Source: JAJKIV01 sp036741775 (GTDB lineage Bacteria > Gemmatimonadota > Gemmatimonadetes > Gemmatimonadales > Gemmatimonadaceae). Taken from it: a DNA stretch of 64,000 bases. Of this stretch, positions 50,314 through 58,833 are shown one piece after another. The stretch lies in the NCBI GenBank assembly GCA_036741775.1, contig DAINRQ010000014.1, positions 1 to 64,000 of the forward strand. The letters run 5' to 3'. Each line of letters starts with the position of its first letter. The stretch's first letter is position 1. The notes below the pieces were generated by a model. The model was not told the origin of the DNA. It searched no databases and saw only the letters and a program-made list of their open reading frames with translations. Made by a program: the position numbers and the translations under genes.

Positions 50314-52245
50314 TTGATTTTCGCTACTCTCGTCGCCGCGATTGCCGGCGCGACGCAAGCGCCGCTGGTTGCGCCCGCCCCGCGCGTTCCGCTGCCACAG
50401 CCGACCGCCAACGCCGTGCGCGCCACGGTCCACACGAACCGTGTCGCGTCAGGCACTCGAGCCGGGGACGTTCTCACGCTGGCACTCGATGTCGTCGAGA
50501 GCGCGTGGCGGCCGGAGGGAGACGACGACCCCGAGGTGCCGATCTTCGCCTTCGCCGAGCGCGGGAAGGCGCCGTCCGTACCGGGGCCGCTCGTGCGCGT
50601 TCCGCAGGGGACGGAAGTGCGCCTCGTCATTCGGAATCGCGTGGACACGGCGCTGTTCGTCGGTGGGCTTCGGCCAGGCGTCTCAGAAGCGACCGACACG
50701 GTGCACCTCGCTCGCGGCGAAACACGCGAGCTCCGGTATCGGCTGAACGTGCCCGGCACGTACTTCTACTGGGGCGCATTCACGGGGACCAGCTGGGCGG
50801 ATCGACTCTGGAAGGACAGCCAGCTCAATGGCGCCATCGTCGTGGACCCGCCGGGTGGCTCCACGTCGGACCACATCTTCGTCCTCAGCGAATGGTTCCA
50901 TCCTTACGACGACCGTCCGTTCGAGGTCGTGTCGGTCATCAACGGGAAGGGGTGGCCCTACACCGAGCGCCTGACGTTGCAGCAGGGGGACTCGACACGA
51001 TTCCGCATCGTGAACGCCATCCCACTCCACCACCCCATGCACCTGCACGGGTTCTACTACCGGGTGCTGGCTCGGGGGACGTGGACGAAGGACGGCCCCA
51101 TCGCGCCGGAGTTGCAGCCACTGCTGAACACCGATCTCATGCCACCCGGCGGGACACTCACGCTCGCGTTCGCCGCAACGACACCGGGGAACTGGCTCCT
51201 TCACTGCCACTTCTCGTTCCACATGGACGAGACGGTGACCCTGAGCGGTGCTCCGAGCGCGGACACGGCGGCTGGCTCGCCCACGGCTTCCCACGTGCAC
51301 GGTGGTGGGCCGTCGGCGGCGAACGCGCATCGCATGCACGGCCTCGTCGTCGGCATCCAGGTCACGCCGAAGCCGGGGTACGTGGTGCGCGATGAGCCTA
51401 ACGCGCGCGCGATCCGCCTGCTCGTGCAGCAGAAGGCCGGGCGACTCCTCGGCGGCGCCGCGACAGCCTACGGCTTCGTCGTTCAGCGCGGGGACTCGAC
51501 GCCCGCACGCGACTCCGTGGAGCTTCCCGGCCCGGTCCTCGAGCTCGAGCGCGGTAAGCCGGTGCGGATCACGGTCGTGAACAACCTGCAGGAACCCACA
51601 GGCATTCACTGGCACGGTCTCGAGATCGAGAGTTTTCCGGACGGCGTCGCCAACTGGAGCGGCATGGGGAATCACATCTTTCCTCCCGTCGCCGCCGGGA
51701 CGTCGTTCGTGGCGGCCTTCACGCCGCCGAGGTCGGGGACGTTCCCGTATCACTCACACCTGAACGAGCGCCATCAGATCCAGTCGGGTATGTACGGCGC
51801 GATCATCGTGACCGATACGCCACGTGACCTCGCGCGCGATCATCTCATCGTCGCGGGTGGCGGCGGACCGGCGGTGTTCTCGAAGCTGGAGAGCCCGTAC
51901 GCGCTCGTGAACGGACGGACGTCGCCCGAACCACTGCGTCTCACCGTCGGCGAGACGCATCGCCTCCGCGTCTTGAGCGTTCATCCCGACTGGCGCATCA
52001 CGTTCACGCTTCGCAACGACTCCACGGTCGCCCGGTGGCGCGCGATCGCGAAGGACGGCGCGGACATGCCTCCCGCCCAGGCGACGGAGCGTCTGGCGGT
52101 CACGGAGATGGGACCGGGCGAGACGGCCGACTTCGAGTTCCGAGCGTCTGCGCCAGGGACCTGGTACATGGATGTCAGGTCCAGTGACAGTGGCGGGTGG
52201 CACATCCGCCTTCCGGTGATCGTCGCGGCCGCGAGCGCCAAGTAG
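50314..52245 (+). CDS. Multicopper oxidase with copper motifs in reversed order
   Basis: The protein has four cupredoxin-like domains. The first lacks copper ligands (LFVGG replaces HWHG and YFYWGAF replaces YHSH). The second has HPMHLHG (51031-51051) and LLHCHFSFH (HCH at 51202-51210). The third has HWHG (51607-51618) and YHSH with QSGMYGAIIV (HSH at 51751-51759). The fourth lacks ligands. In ordinary three-domain oxidases the HWHG/HSH pair comes first and HPxHLHG/HCH last. The product is exported or envelope-bound by its N-terminal hydrophobic stretch. Start is uncertain: TTG 50314 follows GAGG, and GTG 50239 is in frame. Confidence 0.88.
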   Translation: MIFATLVAAIAGATQAPLVAPAPRVPLPQPTANAVRATVHTNRVASGTRAGDVLTLALDVVESAWRPEGDDDPEVPIFAFAERGKAPSVPGPLVRVPQGTEVRLVIRNRVDTALFVGGLRPGVSEATDTVHLARGETRELRYRLNVPGTYFYWGAFTGTSWADRLWKDSQLNGAIVVDPPGGSTSDHIFVLSEWFHPYDDRPFEVVSVINGKGWPYTERLTLQQGDSTRFRIVNAIPLHHPMHLHGFYYRVLARGTWTKDGPIAPELQPLLNTDLMPPGGTLTLAFAATTPGNWLLHCHFSFHMDETVTLSGAPSADTAAGSPTASHVHGGGPSAANAHRMHGLVVGIQVTPKPGYVVRDEPNARAIRLLVQQKAGRLLGGAATAYGFVVQRGDSTPARDSVELPGPVLELERGKPVRITVVNNLQEPTGIHWHGLEIESFPDGVANWSGMGNHIFPPVAAGTSFVAAFTPPRSGTFPYHSHLNERHQIQSGMYGAIIVTDTPRDLARDHLIVAGGGGPAVFSKLESPYALVNGRTSPEPLRLTVGETHRLRVLSVHPDWRITFTLRNDSTVARWRAIAKDGADMPPAQATERLAVTEMGPGETADFEFRASAPGTWYMDVRSSDSGGWHIRLPVIVAAASAK

Positions 52246-52259
52246 GAAACGGCGCGTAC

Positions 52260-52832
52260 GTGCTGGCCGCGCTGCGGCATCTGCTGGCGATCCTGCTGCT
52301 CCCGACGATGGTCGCGATCGTCGTTCCGCAGTGGGTGCTTCGCTCGTTTCGGGCCGTCGATTCGCGATGGCCACCGGACGGCGCGCTGACGATCGCGCTG
52401 CAATCGTTAGGCGTGGCACTCATCATCGCTGGGGTCGCGCTCGTGCTCCGGTGCATTGCACTGTTCGCGCGAGTGGGACGAGGAACCCTCGCCCCGTGGG
52501 ACCCAACGAGGCGTCTGGTAGCGGTCGGCCCCTATCGCTTCGTGCGGAACCCGATGATCTCGGGCGTGGCCGCCACGCTCGCCGGCCAGGCGCTCCTGAC
52601 CGGCTCGCGGTTGATCGCGGTGTGGCTCGTGACGGTCGTGGCGATCAACCACGGGTACTTCCTCCTTTCCGAGGAGCCGGGACTCGAGCAACGGTTCGGG
52701 GACGAGTACAGGGCGTACAAGCGTACCGTTCCGCGCTGGATTCCCCGGCTCCGGGCACCTGGTGCACCTGGTAGGCATCTCGACCGTTCCTTGAACGGCA
52801 TGGGACTGGATGAACGGGATGGACAGGATTGA
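52260..52832 (+). CDS. Isoprenylcysteine carboxyl methyltransferase-like membrane protein
   Basis: The 190-residue protein has about four membrane helices. It carries the PEMT/ICMT motif LVAVGPYRFVRNPMISGVAATLAGQALL followed by SEEPGLEQRFGDEYRAYKRTVPRWIP. These residues bind S-adenosylmethionine and the substrate in the family; the bacterial substrate is unknown. A GTG start at 52260, 14 bp after the oxidase stop, is the first start after it; the two genes are probably co-transcribed. Confidence 0.82.
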   Translation: MLAALRHLLAILLLPTMVAIVVPQWVLRSFRAVDSRWPPDGALTIALQSLGVALIIAGVALVLRCIALFARVGRGTLAPWDPTRRLVAVGPYRFVRNPMISGVAATLAGQALLTGSRLIAVWLVTVVAINHGYFLLSEEPGLEQRFGDEYRAYKRTVPRWIPRLRAPGAPGRHLDRSLNGMGLDERDGQD

Positions 52833-53225
52833 CAGGATGGCTCCTCGGCCGTGAGAGCTCCTCGCCCGAGGAACGCGAATGAAAGAGGGGAACGGCTGCC
52901 CGGGACGCCACCGTCCACGAGAGCCGTTCCCCTCTTTCTTCAGGCCGCTGGCGCGAGCGACCCTGCCGCCGCCCGGGACGGCGCCCATCGCCGCACTCCC
53001 TCATCGATTCCCGGTTGCCGGTTCCCGATGTGCCATCCGGCTGTTTTCACCTTATTCTAGTCATCGCGGTTCCGACCGGCCCGCGCGCGCCGGACTGGAA
53101 ACGCGCGAGGTGTTCTCCGCGGCCCCGCCCGCCCGCCGCTGCCGCGCCCTCCGCGTCCGTCCGATGGCGCGGCGGGACGCACCCGCCGCGACGACACCGT
53201 CTCGTGCAATCTGTTCCCCGATTCC
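52833..53225. other. Convergent intergenic gap with hairpin repeat
   Basis: This gap of 393 bp lies between converging genes and shows no convincing coding sequence. It contains the second copy of the dispersed palindromic repeat (52881-52960) and GGAT/GAAC words just before it (52808-52835), like those near the first copy. The right half (about 53040-53220) is G/C-rich and featureless to me. Confidence 0.6.
52881..52960 (+). repeat. Dispersed palindromic intergenic repeat, copy B, 17-bp perfect hairpin
   Basis: GAAAGAGGGGAACGGCT (52881-52897) and AGCCGTTCCCCTCTTTC (52922-52938) form a perfect 17-bp stem with a 24-base loop that holds GCCCGGGACGCCACC. The loop and right arm align with copy A (636-717, minus strand). 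The long stem could terminate the oxidase-methyltransferase transcript. Confidence 0.8.
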
Positions 53226-55862
53226 CTACTGAAGCACCGAGCGTGGCTCGGCAGATGTAGCTCGGTATGCCGGGAGATAGGCCGCGACGGCAGCGACCAA
53301 TCCCATGAACGCCGCCGCGCCAAGCATCACGCCCGGGTCGAGCGCGCTGATCCCAAACACCATCGACGTCAGCACGCGCGACAGCGCTGCAGCACCCAGC
53401 ACGCCGATCACCGTACCGATCGCCGTCACCGTCAACCCCTCGCGGAGCACCATCCGTCGAATCGTCCGCCGGTCGGCGCCCAGCGCCATTCGGATTCCGA
53501 ACTCGCGGCTGCGAAGGCGAACACCGTAGGACAGCACGCCGAACAGACCTAACGCCGCGAGCGTGAGCGCCACACCAGCGAATGCGCCGAGCATCTGCAG
53601 CGTGAAGACGCGCTGCGCTTCGCTCCGCCCGATCACGTCACTCAACGGTGCCGGACGGTACAGCACGAGCTGTGGGTCGAGTCCTGCGAGCGCTCGACGA
53701 GCCTCGTTTTGCACCGTCTCCATCGACCCACTCGTCCGCACGATCTGGGTCAGTGACCAGTTTCGGTTCCCCGCGAACTGGCGGTGGGTATGGTAGACGT
53801 ACGGCGCGAGCTCCCCGCGCGCGTCGAGTGCGACGTCGCCGACAACGCCGATGATTTCCGCGGTCCGCCCACCCGCGCGCAGCTCCTGGCCGATCACGGG
53901 GACGCCGGGAAACAGGATATCCGCCGCACGGCGGCTCACGACGACGCGAAGTGGCGCACCCGAAGCGTCCTGGTCATCGAACAACCGGCCATCGAGCAGC
54001 GGAATCCCCGCCGCACCGAAGTAGTCACCCGCAACGACGCGCTGCTGCATCTGAGCGAACCCACGCTCCGTGTTCGCGTTCGGGCCGGTCATCGCGCGCG
54101 TCCCCCACACGTGGTAGTCGCCCGTAGCCGGCAGTCGAGATACCGCACCAGCAGCCCGCACGCCCGGAATCGAGGCCAGACGCGCCGCGCTCTCCTCGTA
54201 GAACCGCGCCCGCGCCGTCGAGTCGTATCGCGCATCAGGCAAATGCAGCTCGAAGGTCAGCACCCCGGCAGGGTCCACCCCCAGGTCCACATCACGGAGG
54301 TTCTCGAGACTCACGAGAAGCAAGCCAGCACCGACGAGCAGGACGAACGCGAGCGCGACCTGTGACACCACCAACCACTCGCGAAGCCGGACTTTGGCTC
54401 CGCTGCTCGTGGACGCACGAGTCTGCTCGCGCAACACGTCACCAGGATCCGTTCCCGCCGCCCGGAACGCTGGGGCCAGCCCGAACCCCACCGCACTCAC
54501 GGTGGCGATGAGAGCCGAGAAGACGAGCAGCCGCGGCTCGAGGCTCAGTTCCGACAACCGCGGAATCGACCCGCCGCCGAGGGTCACGATGCCGGACATC
54601 GCGAGCCGCGCGACGACGAGCCCGACTGCCGCGCCCGCCAGCGCCAGCGTCAAACTCTCGATCAACGTCTGCCGCACGAGCCTCGGCCGCTCGGCGCCTA
54701 ACGCGGAGCGGAGCGCGAACTCGCGGGAGCGGTCCGAGCCGCGCACGAGCAGGAGATTCGCGATGTTCACGCACACGAGAACGAGCACGAGCACCACCGC
54801 GCCGAGCATGATCGCGAGCGCTCGGTCGGCCGATCCGACGACATCCTCCTTGAGCGGGTCCAGCCGCGCCAGCGCATCGTTCGCGTCAGGATACCGCGCC
54901 GCGAGCGTCGCGTTGAGCCGAGCGAGCTCGGACTGTGCTCGGCTGAGCGACACGCCGCCCCTCAATCGCGCAACGACCGACAGATAGTGGTTCTGTGCGT
55001 TGTCGGGGTCGCGTGCTGGGGCGAGGTCCAACGGGATCCACGCATCCACCGGCCCGGTCAGCGGGTCCTCGTACCCACTCGGCATCACACCCACGACAGT
55101 GTAAGGCTGTCCGCTCATGGTGAGGCGCTGTCCGACCGCCGAGGCGTCACCGCGGTAGCGCTCGCGCCAGAGACGATCGCTCAGCACCACGAGGAGCTCG
55201 CCATTCTCCTCTTCCGGCTGAAACCCGCGGCCGAGTCGAGGTCGGACGCGCATGACGTCGAAGTACCCGGCGCTCACCGGCAGGACGCGGATACGTCGCA
55301 CGTCGTCGCCACTGCCGATATCCGCGCCGGTCTCGCTATAGGTGTACACGGCCGCCGAAGCGTCGAACGTCGCCATCTCGCGACGATAGTCCACGAAGTG
55401 AACGGGCGTGACATACGCGCGCGCCCCCGGTGCCGTCGAGTCGGCCTGATAGAGGCGCACGAGCTGCCCGGGCTGCTCGTATGGCAACGGTTGGAGCAGC
55501 ACGGCGTCCACCGCGCTGAAGACCGCCGTCGTCCCGCCGATGCCTAACGCCAAGGTCAGGATGGTCACGATCGCGAAACCCGGATGCTGCCGGAGCGACC
55601 TGACGGCATAGCCGAAGTCGCGCCCGACATCGTGGAAGAGTCGCGTCCCACGCGCGTCTCGGGCGTCCTCCTTCACTCGTTCCATCCCGCCCAGCGTGAG
55701 GTGACTCCGCCGTCGTGCTTCGTCCGGGCTCACTCCGGACCGCTCGAGCCGGCTGGCCTCCATGTCGGCGTGGAACTGCAACTCCTCGCCGAACTCCCGT
55801 TCTTCACGGGCGCGAAAAACGATCGCCCGGAGGCGCTCGACGATGTCCGTGAACACACTCAT
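53226..55862 (-). CDS. FtsX/MacB-type orphan ABC permease (ADOP family)
   Basis: The 878-residue protein begins with the cytoplasmic region usual in this family (EEREFGEELQFHADMEASRLERSGVSPDEARR). The first helix follows (FAIVTILTLALGIGGTTAVFSAVDAVLLQPL), then a MacB-like periplasmic domain, a helix bundle starting near LGAVVLVLVLVCVNIANLLLVRGSDRSREFALR, and a second copy ending YLPAYRATSAEPRSVLQ. It starts inside the stop of the padR-like gene (TGATG), so expression is coupled to that regulator. Substrate unknown. Confidence 0.92.
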   Translation of the reverse strand: MSVFTDIVERLRAIVFRAREEREFGEELQFHADMEASRLERSGVSPDEARRRSHLTLGGMERVKEDARDARGTRLFHDVGRDFGYAVRSLRQHPGFAIVTILTLALGIGGTTAVFSAVDAVLLQPLPYEQPGQLVRLYQADSTAPGARAYVTPVHFVDYRREMATFDASAAVYTYSETGADIGSGDDVRRIRVLPVSAGYFDVMRVRPRLGRGFQPEEENGELLVVLSDRLWRERYRGDASAVGQRLTMSGQPYTVVGVMPSGYEDPLTGPVDAWIPLDLAPARDPDNAQNHYLSVVARLRGGVSLSRAQSELARLNATLAARYPDANDALARLDPLKEDVVGSADRALAIMLGAVVLVLVLVCVNIANLLLVRGSDRSREFALRSALGAERPRLVRQTLIESLTLALAGAAVGLVVARLAMSGIVTLGGGSIPRLSELSLEPRLLVFSALIATVSAVGFGLAPAFRAAGTDPGDVLREQTRASTSSGAKVRLREWLVVSQVALAFVLLVGAGLLLVSLENLRDVDLGVDPAGVLTFELHLPDARYDSTARARFYEESAARLASIPGVRAAGAVSRLPATGDYHVWGTRAMTGPNANTERGFAQMQQRVVAGDYFGAAGIPLLDGRLFDDQDASGAPLRVVVSRRAADILFPGVPVIGQELRAGGRTAEIIGVVGDVALDARGELAPYVYHTHRQFAGNRNWSLTQIVRTSGSMETVQNEARRALAGLDPQLVLYRPAPLSDVIGRSEAQRVFTLQMLGAFAGVALTLAALGLFGVLSYGVRLRSREFGIRMALGADRRTIRRMVLREGLTVTAIGTVIGVLGAAALSRVLTSMVFGISALDPGVMLGAAAFMGLVAAVAAYLPAYRATSAEPRSVLQ

Positions 55863-56215
55863 CACCGGCCTCCTTCGGTCGCCCACCGCGCGGCCATGAC
55901 CCAATCGACCGCCGCCGACATGCGTTCCCAGCTCGCCTGCTCGACGCCGAGCTGCTTTCGGCCGGCCACCGTGAGCTCGTAGTAGCGCGCGCGGCGCCCG
56001 TTCTCCGTAACACGCCACGACGTCGTCAGCCACCCGCGACGCTTCATTCGAATGAGCGCGGGGTAGAGCGACCCCTGGCTCACCAGGAAGACGTCCTTCG
56101 ACATCTGCTGAATACGCTGCGCGATCCCCCACCCGTGCATGGGCTCAAGGGAAAGCGTCTTGAGCACCATCATCTCGAGTGTCCCCTGGAGCAGCTCGCC
56201 AGGCTCGCCGGCCAT
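55862..56215 (-). CDS. PadR-family transcriptional regulator
   Basis: The 117-residue protein has the PadR winged-helix pattern: LLQGTLEMMVLKTLSLEPMHGWGIAQRIQQ, VFLVSQGSLYPALIRMKRRGWLTT, and NGRRARYYELTVAGRKQL. It is cotranscribed with the permease downstream, a layout typical of Acidobacteria and Gemmatimonadota. The start at 56215 is supported by GGAGG just upstream; a longer frame exists but is not protein-like. A perfect palindrome over the leader suggests autoregulation. Confidence 0.9.
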   Translation of the reverse strand: MAGEPGELLQGTLEMMVLKTLSLEPMHGWGIAQRIQQMSKDVFLVSQGSLYPALIRMKRRGWLTTSWRVTENGRRARYYELTVAGRKQLGVEQASWERMSAAVDWVMAARWATEGGR

Positions 56216-56225
56216 GTCATTGCCT

Positions 56226-56244
56226 CCTTCAGATTGTCTGAAGG
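56226..56244. promoter_or_regulatory. Candidate PadR operator palindrome
   Basis: CCTTCAGA-TTG-TCTGAAGG is a perfect 8-bp inverted repeat with a 3-base spacer. It lies 11 bp before the padR-like start codon and overlaps its Shine-Dalgarno sequence, where a PadR repressor could block its own expression. Confidence 0.5.
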
Positions 56245-56279
56245 TAAGACAACCGGTCGTCGCGAAAGGTTGGATCGCT

Positions 56280-56299
56280 ACGGCCGCCCGGGACGCCAC
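56280..56299 (+). repeat. 20-bp dispersed intergenic repeat core
   Basis: ACGGCCGCCCGGGACGCCAC here is identical to the minus-strand sequence at 688-707 and differs by one base from 52892-52911. It lies in the short gap between the padR-like gene and the acyl-CoA ligase gene. Only the core is conserved at this site. Confidence 0.65.
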
Positions 56300-56323
56300 A
56301 CCGAGCCCGAGGGCCGCGGAATG

Positions 56324-57883
56324 TCAGCCCGTCACCACGCGGCGCACGTCGTTCCGGCTCACCTTCCCCGCGGCGTTCCGGGGCAGCTCGGTCACGAAGT
56401 GGATCACCTTCGGCGCCTTCACCGATCCCAGCTCGCCCTTCACGAACGCGATCAGCTCGGACCCTGTCACGAGTGCGCTCGGCGCCAGGCATACCGCCGC
56501 GTGAACGGCTTCGCCCCACTTCTCGTCCTCGACCCCGAACACGGAACACTCGGCAACGGCGGGATGACGTGCGAGCACCGCTTCTACGTCCCCGGGGAAG
56601 ACCTTGAACCCACCGCTGTTTATCACCTCGCGCAGACGGCCGCGAATGTAGACATACCCTCGCTCATCGATGAGCCCGAGGTCGCCGGTGTGAAGCCAGC
56701 CATCGATGATCGTCGCCGCCGTCATGTCGGGCTGGTCGAGATATCCACTCATCACGAGCGGGCCCTGGACCACGACCTCGCCGACCTCGCCGCGCGGCAG
56801 CAACTCGGCGCTCGCGCTCATGATGCCGACGGTCGCGACCGGTGACGGCCGCCCGACCGAAGCGAAGTTCTCCTCGCGCTGGAGCTCGGCCGCCCGCATC
56901 GCGGTCACGATCTGCGGCGCCTCCACCTGACCGTACGCGGTCTCGACGACCGGCCCGAGCACGCGCTGCGCCTCGCGAATCTGATCCGCTCGCATCGGCG
57001 CGGCGGAGTAGATGAGGTGGCGCAGGGTGGTGAACTGACCGGCGTCGCGGTGCTGACCGCTCGCACGCGCCTCGCCGACCATACCATAGATGAGCGTCGG
57101 TGGCGCGTACATGGTCGTGACTCGGTACTGTTCGATCGCCACGAGCACATTCGCCGGCTTGGGCTCCTCGAGGAGGACATGGCTTCCGCCGACAGCGAGC
57201 ACAGGAAGCACGAAGCACGACGCGCCGTGCGTGACTGGCGCCGCGATGAGGTTCACGTCGCTCGCTTCGAGGCCGAAGCAGGCGAGGATCCCTTCGACCT
57301 GCGCGTTCACGCATCGGAGCGGTTGCACCACGGGCTTCGGTATGCCCGTGCTGCCCCCGCTGAACTTGATGATCTGCGCCTCTTCCACGCCACGCTCGAC
57401 GACTCCGGGACGACGCCCCGCCCAATCGGCGATGAGTGACCGCACGCTCGGCGCCGTCGCCGAGTCACTCGCCTTTCCAAGGACGAGCGGCGCGCCCGTT
57501 GGCGTGAACCGGTCGAGGCACGACTCGTCGGCGACGAGCAGAGTGGGCCTCGTCGCGGCGATCATGCGATCGAGCTCGGCGCGGCCGTTCGTCGGATTGA
57601 GCGGCACCCACACCTTGCCCGCTGCGTAGGTGGCGAGCATCGCGATCAGATGCTCGACCGTGTTGCGCGCACAGATCCCGACGCGACTTCCGGGCGCGGG
57701 GTCGAGCGCCTGGAACGCCGCCGCGAGCGCGTCAACGTGCGCGACCAGCTCGGCGTACGTGAGCGATCGTTCCGGTCCGGCGATCGCAACAGCGGCTGAG
57801 TTGCGCTCGAGTCCGCGGTAGAGATGATCGATGGGTAGCAGGGGGCTTGCTCCGGTGCGCAATGGCTGGATAATAAACCCCAT
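56324..57883 (-). CDS. AMP-binding acyl-CoA synthetase/ligase
   Basis: The 519-residue protein is a class I adenylate-forming enzyme. It has the P-loop IIKFSGGSTGIPKPV, the adenine-binding YGQVEAP, the Asp-containing WLHTGDLGLIDERGYVYIRGR hinge and the C-terminal catalytic Lys region LPRNAAGKVSRNDVRR. It would activate a carboxylic acid to an acyl-AMP and then to a thioester; the acid is unknown. The pattern resembles fatty-acid and aromatic-acid CoA ligases. It is divergent from the dioxygenase gene, and their start codons overlap at CATG (57881-57884). A downstream in-frame TTG could be the real start. Confidence 0.88.
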   Translation of the reverse strand: MGFIIQPLRTGASPLLPIDHLYRGLERNSAAVAIAGPERSLTYAELVAHVDALAAAFQALDPAPGSRVGICARNTVEHLIAMLATYAAGKVWVPLNPTNGRAELDRMIAATRPTLLVADESCLDRFTPTGAPLVLGKASDSATAPSVRSLIADWAGRRPGVVERGVEEAQIIKFSGGSTGIPKPVVQPLRCVNAQVEGILACFGLEASDVNLIAAPVTHGASCFVLPVLAVGGSHVLLEEPKPANVLVAIEQYRVTTMYAPPTLIYGMVGEARASGQHRDAGQFTTLRHLIYSAAPMRADQIREAQRVLGPVVETAYGQVEAPQIVTAMRAAELQREENFASVGRPSPVATVGIMSASAELLPRGEVGEVVVQGPLVMSGYLDQPDMTAATIIDGWLHTGDLGLIDERGYVYIRGRLREVINSGGFKVFPGDVEAVLARHPAVAECSVFGVEDEKWGEAVHAAVCLAPSALVTGSELIAFVKGELGSVKAPKVIHFVTELPRNAAGKVSRNDVRRVVTG

Positions 57884-58823
57884 GACCCACTCACCAATTC
57901 TCGGCCTCCATCACGTCACCGCCACGGTGGATGACGCACAGGAGGATCTCGACTTCAGCGCCGGTGCCCTCGGCCTTCGGCTGGTAAAGAAGACCGTCAA
58001 CTTCGACAACCATTTCGTCTATCACTTCTACTACGGAGACGAGGTCGGTCATCCGGGCACCATCTGGACGACATTCCCATACAAGGACAAGGGCGTTCCG
58101 ATCGGAGTGAAGGGTGCCGGTCAGATCACCGTCACCTCGTTCTCGGTACCGGCCGGGTCCCTCGATGCATGGAAGACGCGGCTACGCGCCCAGGGCTATA
58201 CGGTGACCGATGCGCCACCGAGGTTCGGCGAGGAGTCGATCGTCGTCACGGACCCGTCAGGGCTCATCATCGAGCTCGTCGCGAACGACAACGACACGCG
58301 AACGCCCTGGACGGCTGGCGGTGTCGGTTCCGACACTGCGGTGCGCGGGTTGCACAGTGTCTCGCTCACGGTGCGCGAGCCGCCCAAGACCGTCGACTTC
58401 ATGCGCGAGATGCTCGGATTCGAGGTCGTGAACGAGATGGAGGGGCGCATCCGCGTGGCGGTCAACGGCGATGGTCCCGGTCACGCCATGGACATCGTCC
58501 ACGCGGGAGATGCCGACTGGGCGAAGAACGGCCTCGGCACCGTGCACCACGTCGCCATGGCAATCGGGAGTGAGGATGATCAGTTGAAGCTTCGCGAGGA
58601 GCTCGTGGGACGCGCGAACGTCACTCCGGTGCGCGACCGCCAGTACTTCAAGTCGATCTACTTCCGCGAACCGGGCGGAGTACTCTTCGAGGTAGCGACC
58701 GTGCAGCCCGGCTTCGCCGTCGACGAGCCGGTTCCGGACCTCGGCCGCGACCTCAAGCTGCCTCCGTGGGAAGAGCCACATCGTGCCGAGATCGCGACGC
58801 ACCTGCCTAACGTCACGTATTGA
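57882..58823 (+). CDS. VOC ring-cleaving dioxygenase-like protein (MhqO-like)
   Basis: The 313-residue protein has two or more VOC repeats: LGLHHVTATVDDAQEDLDFS, YHFYYGDEVGHPGTIWTTFPY, LHSVSLTVREPPKTVDFMREMLG, VHHVAMAIGSEDD and YFREPGGVLFEVATVQPGF. His residues at the strand starts and the late Glu are likely metal ligands. This arrangement matches MhqA/MhqO-type ring-cleaving dioxygenases that act on hydroquinones. The next gene encodes an MhqD-like hydrolase, a pairing known from Bacillus quinone-response operons. The exact substrate is inferred. Confidence 0.85.
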   Translation: MTHSPILGLHHVTATVDDAQEDLDFSAGALGLRLVKKTVNFDNHFVYHFYYGDEVGHPGTIWTTFPYKDKGVPIGVKGAGQITVTSFSVPAGSLDAWKTRLRAQGYTVTDAPPRFGEESIVVTDPSGLIIELVANDNDTRTPWTAGGVGSDTAVRGLHSVSLTVREPPKTVDFMREMLGFEVVNEMEGRIRVAVNGDGPGHAMDIVHAGDADWAKNGLGTVHHVAMAIGSEDDQLKLREELVGRANVTPVRDRQYFKSIYFREPGGVLFEVATVQPGFAVDEPVPDLGRDLKLPPWEEPHRAEIATHLPNVTY

Positions 58824-58833
58824 CCTCACTGCC

